In this document: piece after piece, positions 44,687 through 53,791 of the stretch
Position numbering within the stretch: position 1 is the stretch's first letter
Layout of the letters: every line of letters begins with the position of its first letter
DNA from: an uncultured Campylobacterales bacterium
GTDB taxonomy: Bacteria; Campylobacterota; Campylobacteria; Campylobacterales; Arcobacteraceae
Direction of reading: 5' to 3'
Assembly: GCA_947494995.1 (NCBI GenBank)
Contig: CANLWY010000007.1
Coordinates: forward strand, 62,001-126,000
DNA length: 64,000 bases
Made by a program: the position numbers and the translations under genes
Notes under the pieces: generated by a model
What the model was told of the DNA's origin: nothing
The model's input: the letters and a program-made list of their open reading frames with translations, nothing else
The model's database searches: none

Positions 44687-45988
44687 ATGTTTAATAAATC
44701 AATTATAATTTTAGCTGCTGGTGCAGGAACAAGAATGAAATCAACAACGCCAAAGGTTTTACATAAAATCTCTGGTAAACCAATGTTATATTACTCAATT
44801 AAAGAGGCTCTAGAGTTAAGTGATGATATTACAGTAGTTTTATATCATCAAGCTCAAAGAGTTAGAGAAGAGATGGAAAAATATTTTGAAAATATTAACT
44901 ATGTAATTCAAGACCATGCAAATTATCCAGGAACTGGTGGAGCAGTTATGGGAATAACTCCAAAGTACGAGCAAGTACTTGTTTTAAATGGAGATATGCC
45001 ATTAATTCAAGCAGATGAGCTTAAAAAGTTTGATTTAGATGCAACTATTGTTATGTCTGTATTAGAATTAGAGAGTGCTGATGGTTATGGAAGAGTTATT
45101 GTTGAAAATGGTGCTGTTAAAAAAATCGTTGAGCAAAAAGACGCAAATGAAGAAGAACTAGCTGTAACAACTGCAAATGCAGGTATCTATCAATTTGAAA
45201 CAAAATTTTTATTAGATAATTTACCAAAACTTTCAAATGATAATGCACAAGCGGAGTACTATATTACTGATTTAGTAGAGATGGCTATAAATCAAGGGAA
45301 AGTTTTAAAACCACTTGCTGTAAATGAAGAGAATTTTAAAGGTGTAAATTCAAAAGTTGAACTTGCAGATGCAGAAGTAATTCATCAACAAAGACTTAAA
45401 AAAGAGTTTTTAAAGCAGGGTGTTATTATGAGACTTCCTGATACTATTTATATTGAAGAGGGAGTTTCTATTGAAGGTGAATCTATTTTAGAAAATGGAG
45501 TTACACTTTTAGGAAACTCTAAAATCATAAATTCACATATTAAAACAAACTCAATTGTTGAAGATTCAGTTTTAGAAGATTCATCAATTGGGCCAATGGC
45601 TAGAGTCAGACCAGGATCAGTTCTAAAAGATTCACAATTAGGAAACTTTGTTGAAACAAAAAAAGCTAAATTAACTGGTATGAAAGCAGGGCATTTAACT
45701 TATCTTGGTGACTGTGAAATTGATGAAGGTACAAACATAGGTTGTGGAACAATTACTTGTAATTATGATGGGGTAAATAAATATAAAACAATTATTGGAA
45801 AAAATGTATTTGTAGGTTCAGATACTCAGTTTGTAGCTCCTGTAAATATTGATGATAATACAATGATTGCTGCTGGTTCAACAGTAACTTCTGATGTTAA
45901 AGAAGGAGAACTTTATTTAACAAGAGCAAAGAAGAAAACAGTTGATGGATACTATTTTAAACATTTTGAGAATAAAAATAAGAAGTAA
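44687..45988 (+). CDS. glmU: Bifunctional GlmU (GlcN-1-P acetyltransferase / GlcNAc-1-P uridylyltransferase)
   Basis: 433 residues. N-terminal uridylyltransferase with LAAGAGTRMKSTTPKVLHKI and VLNGDMPLI; C-terminal left-handed beta helix acetyltransferase with GPMARVRPGS, FVETKKAKL and GCGTITCNYDG. Makes UDP-GlcNAc for peptidoglycan, LPS and probably the flagellin glycans of this window. First of a conserved Campylobacterota set with coaBC, uppS and the prepilin peptidase. Confidence 0.95.
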   Translation: MFNKSIIILAAGAGTRMKSTTPKVLHKISGKPMLYYSIKEALELSDDITVVLYHQAQRVREEMEKYFENINYVIQDHANYPGTGGAVMGITPKYEQVLVLNGDMPLIQADELKKFDLDATIVMSVLELESADGYGRVIVENGAVKKIVEQKDANEEELAVTTANAGIYQFETKFLLDNLPKLSNDNAQAEYYITDLVEMAINQGKVLKPLAVNEENFKGVNSKVELADAEVIHQQRLKKEFLKQGVIMRLPDTIYIEEGVSIEGESILENGVTLLGNSKIINSHIKTNSIVEDSVLEDSSIGPMARVRPGSVLKDSQLGNFVETKKAKLTGMKAGHLTYLGDCEIDEGTNIGCGTITCNYDGVNKYKTIIGKNVFVGSDTQFVAPVNIDDNTMIAAGSTVTSDVKEGELYLTRAKKKTVDGYYFKHFENKNKK

Positions 45989-45990
45989 AT

Positions 45991-47208
45991 ATGCTATTAA
46001 AAGAAAAAAATATACTACTTGGAATTTCTAGCTCTATTGCTATATATAAAAGTTTAGAGTTAATTAGACTTTATATAAAAGCTGGTGCAAATGTAAAAGT
46101 TATAATGACAGAAGCTTCACAGAAGTTTATTACACCATTAACTTTTGAAGCAATTTCTCAAAATAAAGTTTTAACAGAAGATACTGAAAATTGGGATAGA
46201 ACATCAGAATATAATCATATTGATATTGGAAAATGGGCAGATATTCTTGTCATAGCTCCTGCAACTGCAAATACGATAAATAAGTTAGCAAATGGAGTAG
46301 CAGATAATCTTTTAACTCAATCAGTATTAGCTTTTACAAAATCAAAGATAATAGCTCCTGCTGCAAATACAAATATGATACAAAATCCAATTACTAAAAA
46401 AAGTTTAAAAACTCTAAGCTCTTATGAATATAAAGTTATCTCTTCTCAAGTAAAAGAGTTAGCTTGTAAAGATATTGGTGATGGTGCTATGGCTGAGCCA
46501 GAAGATATTTTTTATGCAACTGCTAGAGAACTACTTAAAGATAGCTATTGGGAAAATAGAAACGTTATATTAAGTGGTGGTGGAACAGTTGAGAAGATAG
46601 ATGATGTTAGATATATTTCAAACTTTTCATCAGGAAAGATGGCTTCATCTTTAGCCTTAGCTTTATATCTAAAAGGTGCAAATGTTAGTTTAGTTAGTAC
46701 TAGAGGATATGAAAACTTACCAAAAAATATTAATATAATTCCTGTCTCGTCAAGTAATGAAATGTTTAAAGAATTATCTTCTTCAATAAAAGTTGTGAAA
46801 AATTTAAAAGCAGATAAAAAACCTTATCTTTTTATGGTAGCAGCAGTTTCTGACTATTTACCAAGTGTTGCTCAGGAAGGAAAACTTAAAAAAGATAGTT
46901 TAGGTTCTTCTTGGAATCTTGAATTGAAACAAAATATAGATATTTTAAACTCTTTAGATAAAAGTGAAATAATTTCTATTGGTTTTAAGGCTGAGATGGA
47001 TGAAACTGTAGCTTTATCAAACGCACAAAATATGTTAAAAAAGAAGAATGTTGAGGGGGTTTGTCTAAATATTTTAAATGAAGATAACTCTTTTGGTTCA
47101 AATACAAATAATATAGAGCTAATTTTAAAAGAGACTTCTTATAGTTTTAATGGAAATAAATTAGATGTCTCTTTAGAACTTTTAAATAGATTAGAGAGTG
47201 AATTTTAA
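45991..47208 (+). CDS. coaBC: Phosphopantothenoylcysteine decarboxylase / phosphopantothenate-cysteine ligase
   Basis: 405 residues, bifunctional CoA synthesis enzyme. The N-terminal flavin-binding decarboxylase (CoaC) has GISSSIAIYKSLELIR, PATANTINKLANGVADNLL and the PAANTNM loop. The C-terminal CoaB ligase starts near 190: GGTVEKIDDVRYISNFSSGKM and MVAAVSDYLP. Two bases after glmU, matching the order in C. jejuni (glmU, dfp, uppS). Confidence 0.93.
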   Translation: MLLKEKNILLGISSSIAIYKSLELIRLYIKAGANVKVIMTEASQKFITPLTFEAISQNKVLTEDTENWDRTSEYNHIDIGKWADILVIAPATANTINKLANGVADNLLTQSVLAFTKSKIIAPAANTNMIQNPITKKSLKTLSSYEYKVISSQVKELACKDIGDGAMAEPEDIFYATARELLKDSYWENRNVILSGGGTVEKIDDVRYISNFSSGKMASSLALALYLKGANVSLVSTRGYENLPKNINIIPVSSSNEMFKELSSSIKVVKNLKADKKPYLFMVAAVSDYLPSVAQEGKLKKDSLGSSWNLELKQNIDILNSLDKSEIISIGFKAEMDETVALSNAQNMLKKKNVEGVCLNILNEDNSFGSNTNNIELILKETSYSFNGNKLDVSLELLNRLESEF

Positions 47209-47212
47209 GATA

Positions 47213-47899
47213 ATGAGTGAATCTATAGTACCCAATCATATTGCTATAATTATGGATGGTAATGGAAGATGGGCAAAAGAGAGAGGCTTAAAAAGAACAG
47301 CTGGGCATGAAGAGGGTGCAAAAGTTGCAAGAGAGATTACAAAACATTGTTCTAAAATAGGTGTAAAATACCTTACTTTATATGCTTTTTCTACAGAAAA
47401 CTGGACTAGACCAAAGCTTGAAGTTGAGTTTTTGATGAGACTTTTAGATAAGCAGTTAAAGTTAGAGCTTCCAATGTATTTAGAAAATAATGTTAGATTC
47501 AAAGCTATTGGAGATATTTCAGCTTTTTCTAAAGCATTACAAAAAAGAATTAAAGAGACAGAAGATAAGACTTCTCATTGTACAGGACTTACGCAGGTAA
47601 TTGCATTAAATTATGGTTCTCAAGATGAAATATTAAGAGCTATAAAAAAGTTAAATGATAAAAATTTAGAAGTTACAAAAGAGAATTTTGAAGCTTGTCT
47701 TGATACCGCTGGAATGAGTGAAGTTGATATGTTAGTAAGAACAAGTGGAGAGGTGAGACTATCAAACTATCTTCTTTGGCAAAATGCCTATGCTGAGATG
47801 TTTTTTGTAAATACTTATTGGCCAGAGTTTACCTCTTATGAATTGGATGACTTAATTAGTGATTTTAGCTCAAGAGAGAGAAGATTTGGAGCTCTTTAG
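47213..47899 (+). CDS. uppS: Undecaprenyl diphosphate synthase
   Basis: 228 residues from the ATG at 47213, four bases after the coaBC stop. A GTG at 47198 in the same frame is a less likely start. Catalytic HIAIIMDGNGRWAKERG, GHEEGAKVAREI, TLYAFSTENW and the C-terminal RTSGEVRLSNYLLWQ are diagnostic. Makes the C55 lipid carrier for peptidoglycan and surface glycans. Overlaps the prepilin peptidase frame. Confidence 0.93.
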   Translation: MSESIVPNHIAIIMDGNGRWAKERGLKRTAGHEEGAKVAREITKHCSKIGVKYLTLYAFSTENWTRPKLEVEFLMRLLDKQLKLELPMYLENNVRFKAIGDISAFSKALQKRIKETEDKTSHCTGLTQVIALNYGSQDEILRAIKKLNDKNLEVTKENFEACLDTAGMSEVDMLVRTSGEVRLSNYLLWQNAYAEMFFVNTYWPEFTSYELDDLISDFSSRERRFGAL

Positions 47900-48647
47900 T
47901 TTTATATTTGGTTTACTTTTTGGATCTTTTCTTAATGTTTTGATATTAAGATTACCTAAAAATAAGTCTTTTATTGCTATTAGAAGTGCTTGTCCTAAAT
48001 GCAATCATATAATTTCTTGGTTTCATAATATTCCAGTTTTTTCATATGTTTTTCTTAAAGGAAAATGTGCATATTGTGGTGGAAAAATATCACTTCAGTA
48101 TCCTATTGTTGAGCTTTTAAGTGCAGTTATAACTTTAGTATTATTTATAAAATTAGGATTGGGTATTTCTTTAATCTATGCATTAATATTTTTTTATTCA
48201 TTGATTGTTCTTTCATTTATAGATTTTAAATATAAAGCAGTTCCTGATTATCTTCTTTTAATAGCTTTAGTGGCTAGTTTTTTTGTGACGCAATATGATT
48301 TAATTGAGGCTTTTAAAAATGCTTTTATTATTTCAGGAGCATTTGTGCTTCTAAACTTTTTAGTAACATTTTATATTCAAAATATCAAATCAAAAATTTT
48401 AAAAGATGAAAGTTTGAAGACTCAAGAGGCTATGGGAGAAGGAGATATTCCTATTTTAGCAAGTTTAGGTGTTCTTTTAGGAATAGAAGGAGCATTAATA
48501 GCTATATTTTTATCGGCACTTTTTGCTATAATACCTTCAATCTATTTTAGAATAAAGAAAAAAGATATTCAAATACCATTCATACCATATTTATCATTAG
48601 GATTAGTAGTTGAATATTTTTTTAATATATCAAAGGTTTTTTATTGA
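47886..48647 (+). CDS. Prepilin peptidase (type IV leader peptidase)
   Basis: 253 residues if started at the TTG at 47886, which is preceded by GAGAGAGAAG and gives the family start MELFSFIFGLLFGSFLNVLI; a GTG at 47859 would add nine residues. Paired CPKC and CAYC motifs are the usual zinc site. Catalytic aspartates lie in SFIDFKYKAVPD and GEGDIPILASLG. Multi-pass membrane aspartyl protease that cleaves prepilin-like leaders and N-methylates them. Overlaps uppS by 14 bases and the permease by four. Confidence 0.85.
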   Translation: MELFSFIFGLLFGSFLNVLILRLPKNKSFIAIRSACPKCNHIISWFHNIPVFSYVFLKGKCAYCGGKISLQYPIVELLSAVITLVLFIKLGLGISLIYALIFFYSLIVLSFIDFKYKAVPDYLLLIALVASFFVTQYDLIEAFKNAFIISGAFVLLNFLVTFYIQNIKSKILKDESLKTQEAMGEGDIPILASLGVLLGIEGALIAIFLSALFAIIPSIYFRIKKKDIQIPFIPYLSLGLVVEYFFNISKVFY

Positions 48648-49660
48648 AATTAAAACAGTATCTATTTAGTCAATTAGCATATACTTTTTTCCCTATTTTT
48701 CTGGGACTATATTTTATTACATCAATAGTGTTTTTAGTAAAAATTGCAGCTTTAACATCAGTTATTACAATGAATGTATTTGAGCTATTTCAGTTGTATA
48801 TGTATGTTATTCCAACAATTATTTTCTATACGGTACCAATATCTTTTTTTATCTCATTAGTTATTACTTTATCAAAATTATCAAGTGAATATGAGCTTAT
48901 TGTTATAACTTCATTTGGTTTAAACCCAATACAAATATTAAAGATATTTTTACCTATAACTCTTCTTTTATCACTTAGCTTAATAATAGTTTCAGCAGGT
49001 CTTATACCAAAAGCAAAGTTTTTAAATGAAAGGTTTTTAGACCAAAAGAAAAAAGAGGCAAATTTTAATATTAAAGCTTCAGAGTTTGGACAAAAGTTTG
49101 GGGACTGGTTAATTTATATTGATGAAAAAGAGGGCAAAAATTATTCAAATGTAAAACTTTTTCAAACAAGAGGAAACCAAGACCAGTTTATTATCGCTAA
49201 TAGTGCTGTATTGGATAATGATAAAGGAGAATTAAGCTTTAAGCTTTTTGATGGGAAGTCATTTCATATTAATAATGAGGAATTTAATCAAATTGATTAT
49301 AAAAATATGGATATAAATGACTCTATTCAAGCTCAAAAAATGAAAGAGTTTACAACTTCATATGCTTTTTGGAAAAAGTGGTTATCTTTAGGAGAAGACT
49401 TTGATAAATTTTCATATTATGTATTAACATCTTTATTCCCTGTACTATCAATTTTTCTTGTTATTTCATTTGGATATTTTAATCCAAGATATGAAAAGAA
49501 TAGAGCAATTTCTCTTTGTATAGTTTCAATTATAATCTATTATGTTTTAATGGAACTTCTAACGGATAGATTAGAATGGCACTCTTTATATATGATTCCT
49601 CTTATTTGGCTTGCAGGAACATATTTTTATTATAGAAGAAGTGTAAAACAGCAGTATTAA
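48644..49660 (+). CDS. LptF/LptG-family permease
   Basis: 338 residues with about six membrane helices: three before and three after a periplasmic beta-jellyroll-like domain (about 105-265). This is the plan of LptF/LptG, the membrane part of the LPS export ABC transporter. TTG start overlapping the previous stop (TTGA). LptF cannot be told from LptG here. The partner ATPase is not in the window. Confidence 0.8.
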   Translation: MKLKQYLFSQLAYTFFPIFLGLYFITSIVFLVKIAALTSVITMNVFELFQLYMYVIPTIIFYTVPISFFISLVITLSKLSSEYELIVITSFGLNPIQILKIFLPITLLLSLSLIIVSAGLIPKAKFLNERFLDQKKKEANFNIKASEFGQKFGDWLIYIDEKEGKNYSNVKLFQTRGNQDQFIIANSAVLDNDKGELSFKLFDGKSFHINNEEFNQIDYKNMDINDSIQAQKMKEFTTSYAFWKKWLSLGEDFDKFSYYVLTSLFPVLSIFLVISFGYFNPRYEKNRAISLCIVSIIIYYVLMELLTDRLEWHSLYMIPLIWLAGTYFYYRRSVKQQY

Positions 49661-49661
49661 T

Positions 49662-50384
49662 ATGAATGCAAAGTTTACAATATCTTATGATGGAAGCTCT
49701 TTCCAAGGAAGTCAAACTCAACCAAATGGTTTGAGTGTAGAAGATAAACTTCAAGAAGCTTTTAAATCTATAAATATAGATACAAAAATAATACTTAGTG
49801 GAAGAACGGATAAAGATGTTCATGCTACAGGACAGGTCTTTAATTGTATTTTACCTATCTTTTGGCATGATTTAGAAAAGTTAAAAGATATCATGAATAA
49901 ACATTTGCCATCTTCAATAAGTATAAAAAAAATTGTGCAAGTTCAAGAAGAATTTCATTCAAGATTTCATGGAAGAAAAAGAGTTTATCGATATCTTGTT
50001 TCAAAGAAAGCTGTTTCTGTTTTCTCTTCAAAATATATAGCTCATTATAAAAGTTTTGATGAACAGAAGATTCAAGAGGCAATAAAAGTTTTTATAGGAA
50101 TTCATGATTTTGAATACTTTCATAAAAAAGGAAGTGATAAGGACAATACTGTTCGAGAAGTTTTTGATGCAAAGTTTTATAAACATAAAGATATTTATGT
50201 TTTTAAGTTTACTGCAAATTCATATCTACGCTCACAAATTAGACTAATGGTAGGAAGTTTAATACGTTTAGGTGAAGGTAAACTCTCTTTAGAAGATTTG
50301 AAAGCACAATTAAAAAAAGAGAAATATATTTTTAGAACACCTGCTAGTCCATATGGCTTATATTTATCAAAGGTATCTTACTAA
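49662..50384 (+). CDS. truA: tRNA pseudouridine(38-40) synthase
   Basis: 240 residues; makes pseudouridine in the tRNA anticodon arm. The catalytic Asp is in SGRTDKDVHATGQV near residue 50; KRVYRYLVSKKA, FHKKGSDKDNTVREV and NSYLRSQIRLMVGSLIRLGEG are further family segments. Its stop shares a base with the start of the histidine kinase gene. Confidence 0.93.
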   Translation: MNAKFTISYDGSSFQGSQTQPNGLSVEDKLQEAFKSINIDTKIILSGRTDKDVHATGQVFNCILPIFWHDLEKLKDIMNKHLPSSISIKKIVQVQEEFHSRFHGRKRVYRYLVSKKAVSVFSSKYIAHYKSFDEQKIQEAIKVFIGIHDFEYFHKKGSDKDNTVREVFDAKFYKHKDIYVFKFTANSYLRSQIRLMVGSLIRLGEGKLSLEDLKAQLKKEKYIFRTPASPYGLYLSKVSY

Positions 50385-52957
50385 TGCTTAAAAAAAGAAA
50401 GTTTTACACTCTTTCTGATATTAGGAAGCATATTGTTTTCACACCTCTTATTTTTGTTTTTATAAGTTCAATTTTATCTATTTTGTTAATTATATTTATT
50501 TTAGAGTTTAAAAAAAACAATGAGATATCTCTTAATTTACAAAAGGATAAGTTTAATAAACAAACAATTCTAAATGATTATGTAAGTGATATAAAATTTA
50601 ATGCAAGTTCATCTTTTGATAAAGAAGAGGTTTTATTAAAAGACAATATTGTCTCTCTTTTAGGACATATTAAATATTCAAAAAATGAAATAGATTTAAA
50701 TACTTTAAAAGATATAGTAAAAGGTATAGAGAAAAAGAGTAATTTAGATTTTGTAATATTTAAAAAAAGTAACTATAAAATTTTATATGGTGAAGATAAT
50801 ATAGAATATTTAAAGCTTATTACAAATTCAAGTTTAGAAATCAATAATTTTAAACACCATATGATGAAAAATATAGAGTATATTGGGGATGATAATATAA
50901 TCTATTGGATTGACAATGATAAAAGAAAAATTAGATTAAGTTATTTCAAAAATATTGAGAATAGAGATTTATATTTAGGGGTGTTTTCTAAAGTTGATGA
51001 TATGAGAGACTCCACAAGAAATGCTATATTAAACTCTATTGTTCAAAAGAGTAAATATTATAGTGATAGTTTTTTATGGTTTTATGATTATGACTTAGGG
51101 TATGTGTATAATTATTATAATAAGGGTCAAAAAATTGATGCAAAATATATATTAGAAAAAGATAGATTAAATAGTTCTAATGCAATTTTGCAAAAGTATA
51201 TCAAGAATGAACAAATAGATGTATCTTCAGATATATATAATTTTTCAAAATACAATTTTTTAATCTCTATTAAGAGTTTTTCTTTTCCTACAGAACTATC
51301 TAATTTAGAGTATGAGTATAATTCAAGACTCTCTATTTCTGTTGCTATTGTAATATTAATAGCACTTTTTTTAGTTATTGCATCAGCTCTATTTTCAAAG
51401 TTTATTAACAATATTTTTCATAGATATAATAAAAGATTAGAGACTAGAAATATTATGTATAAGAAATGGAAAGAGAGATATGAATTAGCAATTATTGCCT
51501 CAAATGATGGTTTATGGGATATAGATTTAGGCAGTAAACAAATATATTTTTCTAAAAAATGGCTTGATATGTTTGGATATAAAGATGGTGATGTTAATAC
51601 TTTAGATGAATGGTTTAATTTAATTCATGAAGATGATAAACAAAGTGTTCAAAAAAAGTTTGATGAACATGTTTCAGGAGAGAGTGAACATTTTATTTGT
51701 GAATATAGAATAAGAAATAGTGAAAATAATTATAAGTGGATTTTAGTTAGAGGGAAAGCTTTTGATGATAATCATCATAAAAGAATGCTTATGATGTCTA
51801 TGGATATTGAACAAAGAAAACAGTTAAGTAAAGAGCTTCAGTATGTTGATCTACTTGTTGAATATGGAAGAATAGTAATCTTTAAATGGAAAAATGATGA
51901 AGAATTAACAGTAGAGTATCTTTCAAAGTCTATAAATTCATATGGATATGAAGTAGAAGATTTTGAAGATAGAAAAGTCAAATACTTTGATTTTGTTTAT
52001 AAAGAAGATATAAAAGAACTAAATAGTGATTTACAAAATGCAATGAAAAGTGATGATAGTTCATTCTCAAAAGTACATAGAGTACAAGATAAAGATGGCG
52101 AGATAAGATGGGTTTTTAATAGAACCATCTTTTTAAAGGATGACTTTGGAAAAGTTACTCATCTTTATGGATATATAAATGATATCACACAGATGAAACT
52201 AACAGAAGAAGAACTTAAATTAAAAGTAGAAGATGAGGTTGCTAAGAATACTGAGAAAGATAGAATTTTAGTACATCAAAGTAAACTTGCTGCAATGGGT
52301 GAAATGCTTGGGAATATTGCTCATCAATGGAGACAACCTTTGAATAATATCAATCTATTAACTCACTTTATTAGAGATAGTTATGGAACACTTTCAAAAG
52401 ATGAACTTGATGATATTATAAAAGATACAAAAATTCAGATTGATTATATGTCTCAAACAATTGATGATTTTAGAAACTTTTATCAACCAACTAAAGATAA
52501 AATTAAATTTGATATAAAAGAGGCAATAGAGCAAAGTGCTAAGATTGTAGAAACTCAATTTGAAAAAACAGGAATAATTCTGAATATAGAGGGAGAATCA
52601 ATCTCTACAATTAATTATATGAATGAGTTTCAACAAGTGATTTTAAATATTTTAAATAATGCAAATGATGCTGCAATTATAAAAAAGAAAAAAGAGTCAT
52701 TTTCTCCAAAGGTTGATGTCTTAATTAAACGAGTTGGAACAAATTTAAGAATTGACCTTTTAAATAACTGTGGGGAAGTACCAAAAGAGATTATGAATAG
52801 AATGTTTGAACCATATTTTACTACAAAGTTCGAGAATCAAGGTACAGGAATTGGGCTTTATATGGCAAAAACAATTGTTGAAAAAAATATGAATGGAATA
52901 ATTACTGCTAAGAATATAGATGATGGTGTTGTTTTCACTATTATTTTACCACTTTAA
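50384..52957 (+). CDS. Membrane sensor histidine kinase with two PAS domains
   Basis: 857 residues. Two membrane helices (about 18-38 and 311-333) enclose a 270-residue periplasmic region, probably Cache-like. Two PAS units follow (about 355-480 with YKWILVRGKAF, and 485-610 with EIRWVFNRTIF). The dimerisation helix carries IAHQWRQPLN with the phospho-His at 647, a variant H-box common in Campylobacterota. ATPase motifs are NILNNANDAA and GTGIGLYMAKTIVE. The response regulator gene follows 49 bases later. Signal unknown. Confidence 0.88.
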   Translation: MLKKRKFYTLSDIRKHIVFTPLIFVFISSILSILLIIFILEFKKNNEISLNLQKDKFNKQTILNDYVSDIKFNASSSFDKEEVLLKDNIVSLLGHIKYSKNEIDLNTLKDIVKGIEKKSNLDFVIFKKSNYKILYGEDNIEYLKLITNSSLEINNFKHHMMKNIEYIGDDNIIYWIDNDKRKIRLSYFKNIENRDLYLGVFSKVDDMRDSTRNAILNSIVQKSKYYSDSFLWFYDYDLGYVYNYYNKGQKIDAKYILEKDRLNSSNAILQKYIKNEQIDVSSDIYNFSKYNFLISIKSFSFPTELSNLEYEYNSRLSISVAIVILIALFLVIASALFSKFINNIFHRYNKRLETRNIMYKKWKERYELAIIASNDGLWDIDLGSKQIYFSKKWLDMFGYKDGDVNTLDEWFNLIHEDDKQSVQKKFDEHVSGESEHFICEYRIRNSENNYKWILVRGKAFDDNHHKRMLMMSMDIEQRKQLSKELQYVDLLVEYGRIVIFKWKNDEELTVEYLSKSINSYGYEVEDFEDRKVKYFDFVYKEDIKELNSDLQNAMKSDDSSFSKVHRVQDKDGEIRWVFNRTIFLKDDFGKVTHLYGYINDITQMKLTEEELKLKVEDEVAKNTEKDRILVHQSKLAAMGEMLGNIAHQWRQPLNNINLLTHFIRDSYGTLSKDELDDIIKDTKIQIDYMSQTIDDFRNFYQPTKDKIKFDIKEAIEQSAKIVETQFEKTGIILNIEGESISTINYMNEFQQVILNILNNANDAAIIKKKKESFSPKVDVLIKRVGTNLRIDLLNNCGEVPKEIMNRMFEPYFTTKFENQGTGIGLYMAKTIVEKNMNGIITAKNIDDGVVFTIILPL

Positions 52958-52971
52958 AATAACTTTTTTGA

Positions 52972-52977
52972 TATAAT
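52972..52977 (+). promoter_or_regulatory. Candidate -10 box for the response regulator gene
   Basis: TATAAT in the 49-base gap after the kinase gene, 29 bases before the regulator ATG. Could allow the regulator to be made separately from its kinase. Confidence 0.35.
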
Positions 52978-53006
52978 TCCATAAAAATTGCAAATGGGAA
53001 AATGAA

Positions 53007-53729
53007 ATGAAAAACTACTCTACAAGGGTTTTGTTAGTAGAAGATGAAGATGTTGCAAGAAAAACACTCTCTTTCTATTTAAATACAATTTTTGATGAAG
53101 TTGTTGTTGCTTGTGATGGAGAAGAGGGCAGCTCTATTTTCAAGAAAAACTTTGATGAAGATAATCAGTTTGATTTAGTGCTTACAGATTTAAAAATGCC
53201 AAACAAAGATGGTATTACAATGATTGATGATATTAGAATATTAGTTCCAAATCAAAGATTTATAATTGTAAGTGCACATAAAAATGAAGATGATTTATTA
53301 AAACTTATTAACCTACGAGTATTAGGTTATTTTGTAAAACCTTTAAATATTGATAATATGATGGAGATGCTTAAAAAGGCAAAAGAAGAAGTTTTAGCTG
53401 ATAATGTTGATTCTTCTGAGCAGTCAGATTTAATTATATTAAATAAAAGATATACATACAACAAACTAAATGACAAACTTTATAATGATGAGACAATTGT
53501 AAAGCTATCAAAAAAAGAGCTTGATATATTAAAAGTATTAATTGATAATTTAGGTGAAGTAGTGGCAGTAGAAAAGTTTAAAGAGCTTGTTTGGGATGAT
53601 ATTAATACAAATGATTCAGCATTTAGAACAGTGATGAAGAGACTAAAAGATAAAGTAAAAGAAGATGATTTTATAATCTCTCATAAAGGGTATGGATATA
53701 TTATTGAAAAACCTTTAGTAAAAAGTTAG
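53007..53729 (+). CDS. OmpR/PhoB-type response regulator
   Basis: 240 residues. Receiver domain with acidic DE pair (VEDEDVARK), phospho-acceptor Asp61 in LVLTDLKMPNKDG, and the conserved Lys in YFVKPLNI. The C-terminal winged helix (about 145-235) has LSKKELDILKVLIDNLGEVV and a VMKRLKDKV / HKGYGYIIE ending as in OmpR. Likely partner of the kinase directly upstream. Targets unknown; a terminator follows. Confidence 0.9.
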   Translation: MKNYSTRVLLVEDEDVARKTLSFYLNTIFDEVVVACDGEEGSSIFKKNFDEDNQFDLVLTDLKMPNKDGITMIDDIRILVPNQRFIIVSAHKNEDDLLKLINLRVLGYFVKPLNIDNMMEMLKKAKEEVLADNVDSSEQSDLIILNKRYTYNKLNDKLYNDETIVKLSKKELDILKVLIDNLGEVVAVEKFKELVWDDINTNDSAFRTVMKRLKDKVKEDDFIISHKGYGYIIEKPLVKS

Positions 53730-53748
53730 AAAGTTACTTTTATTTACT

Positions 53749-53787
53749 TAAAAGGGGCAGCCTCTTAGAAGGTTGCCCCTTTTTTTA
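53749..53787. terminator. Strong bidirectional terminator
   Basis: GGGGCAGCCT (53754-53763) pairs with AGGTTGCCCC (53770-53779), one G-U pair, flanked by A and T runs. Lies between the convergent regulator and TRAP permease genes. Confidence 0.9.
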
Positions 53788-53791
53788 TTTT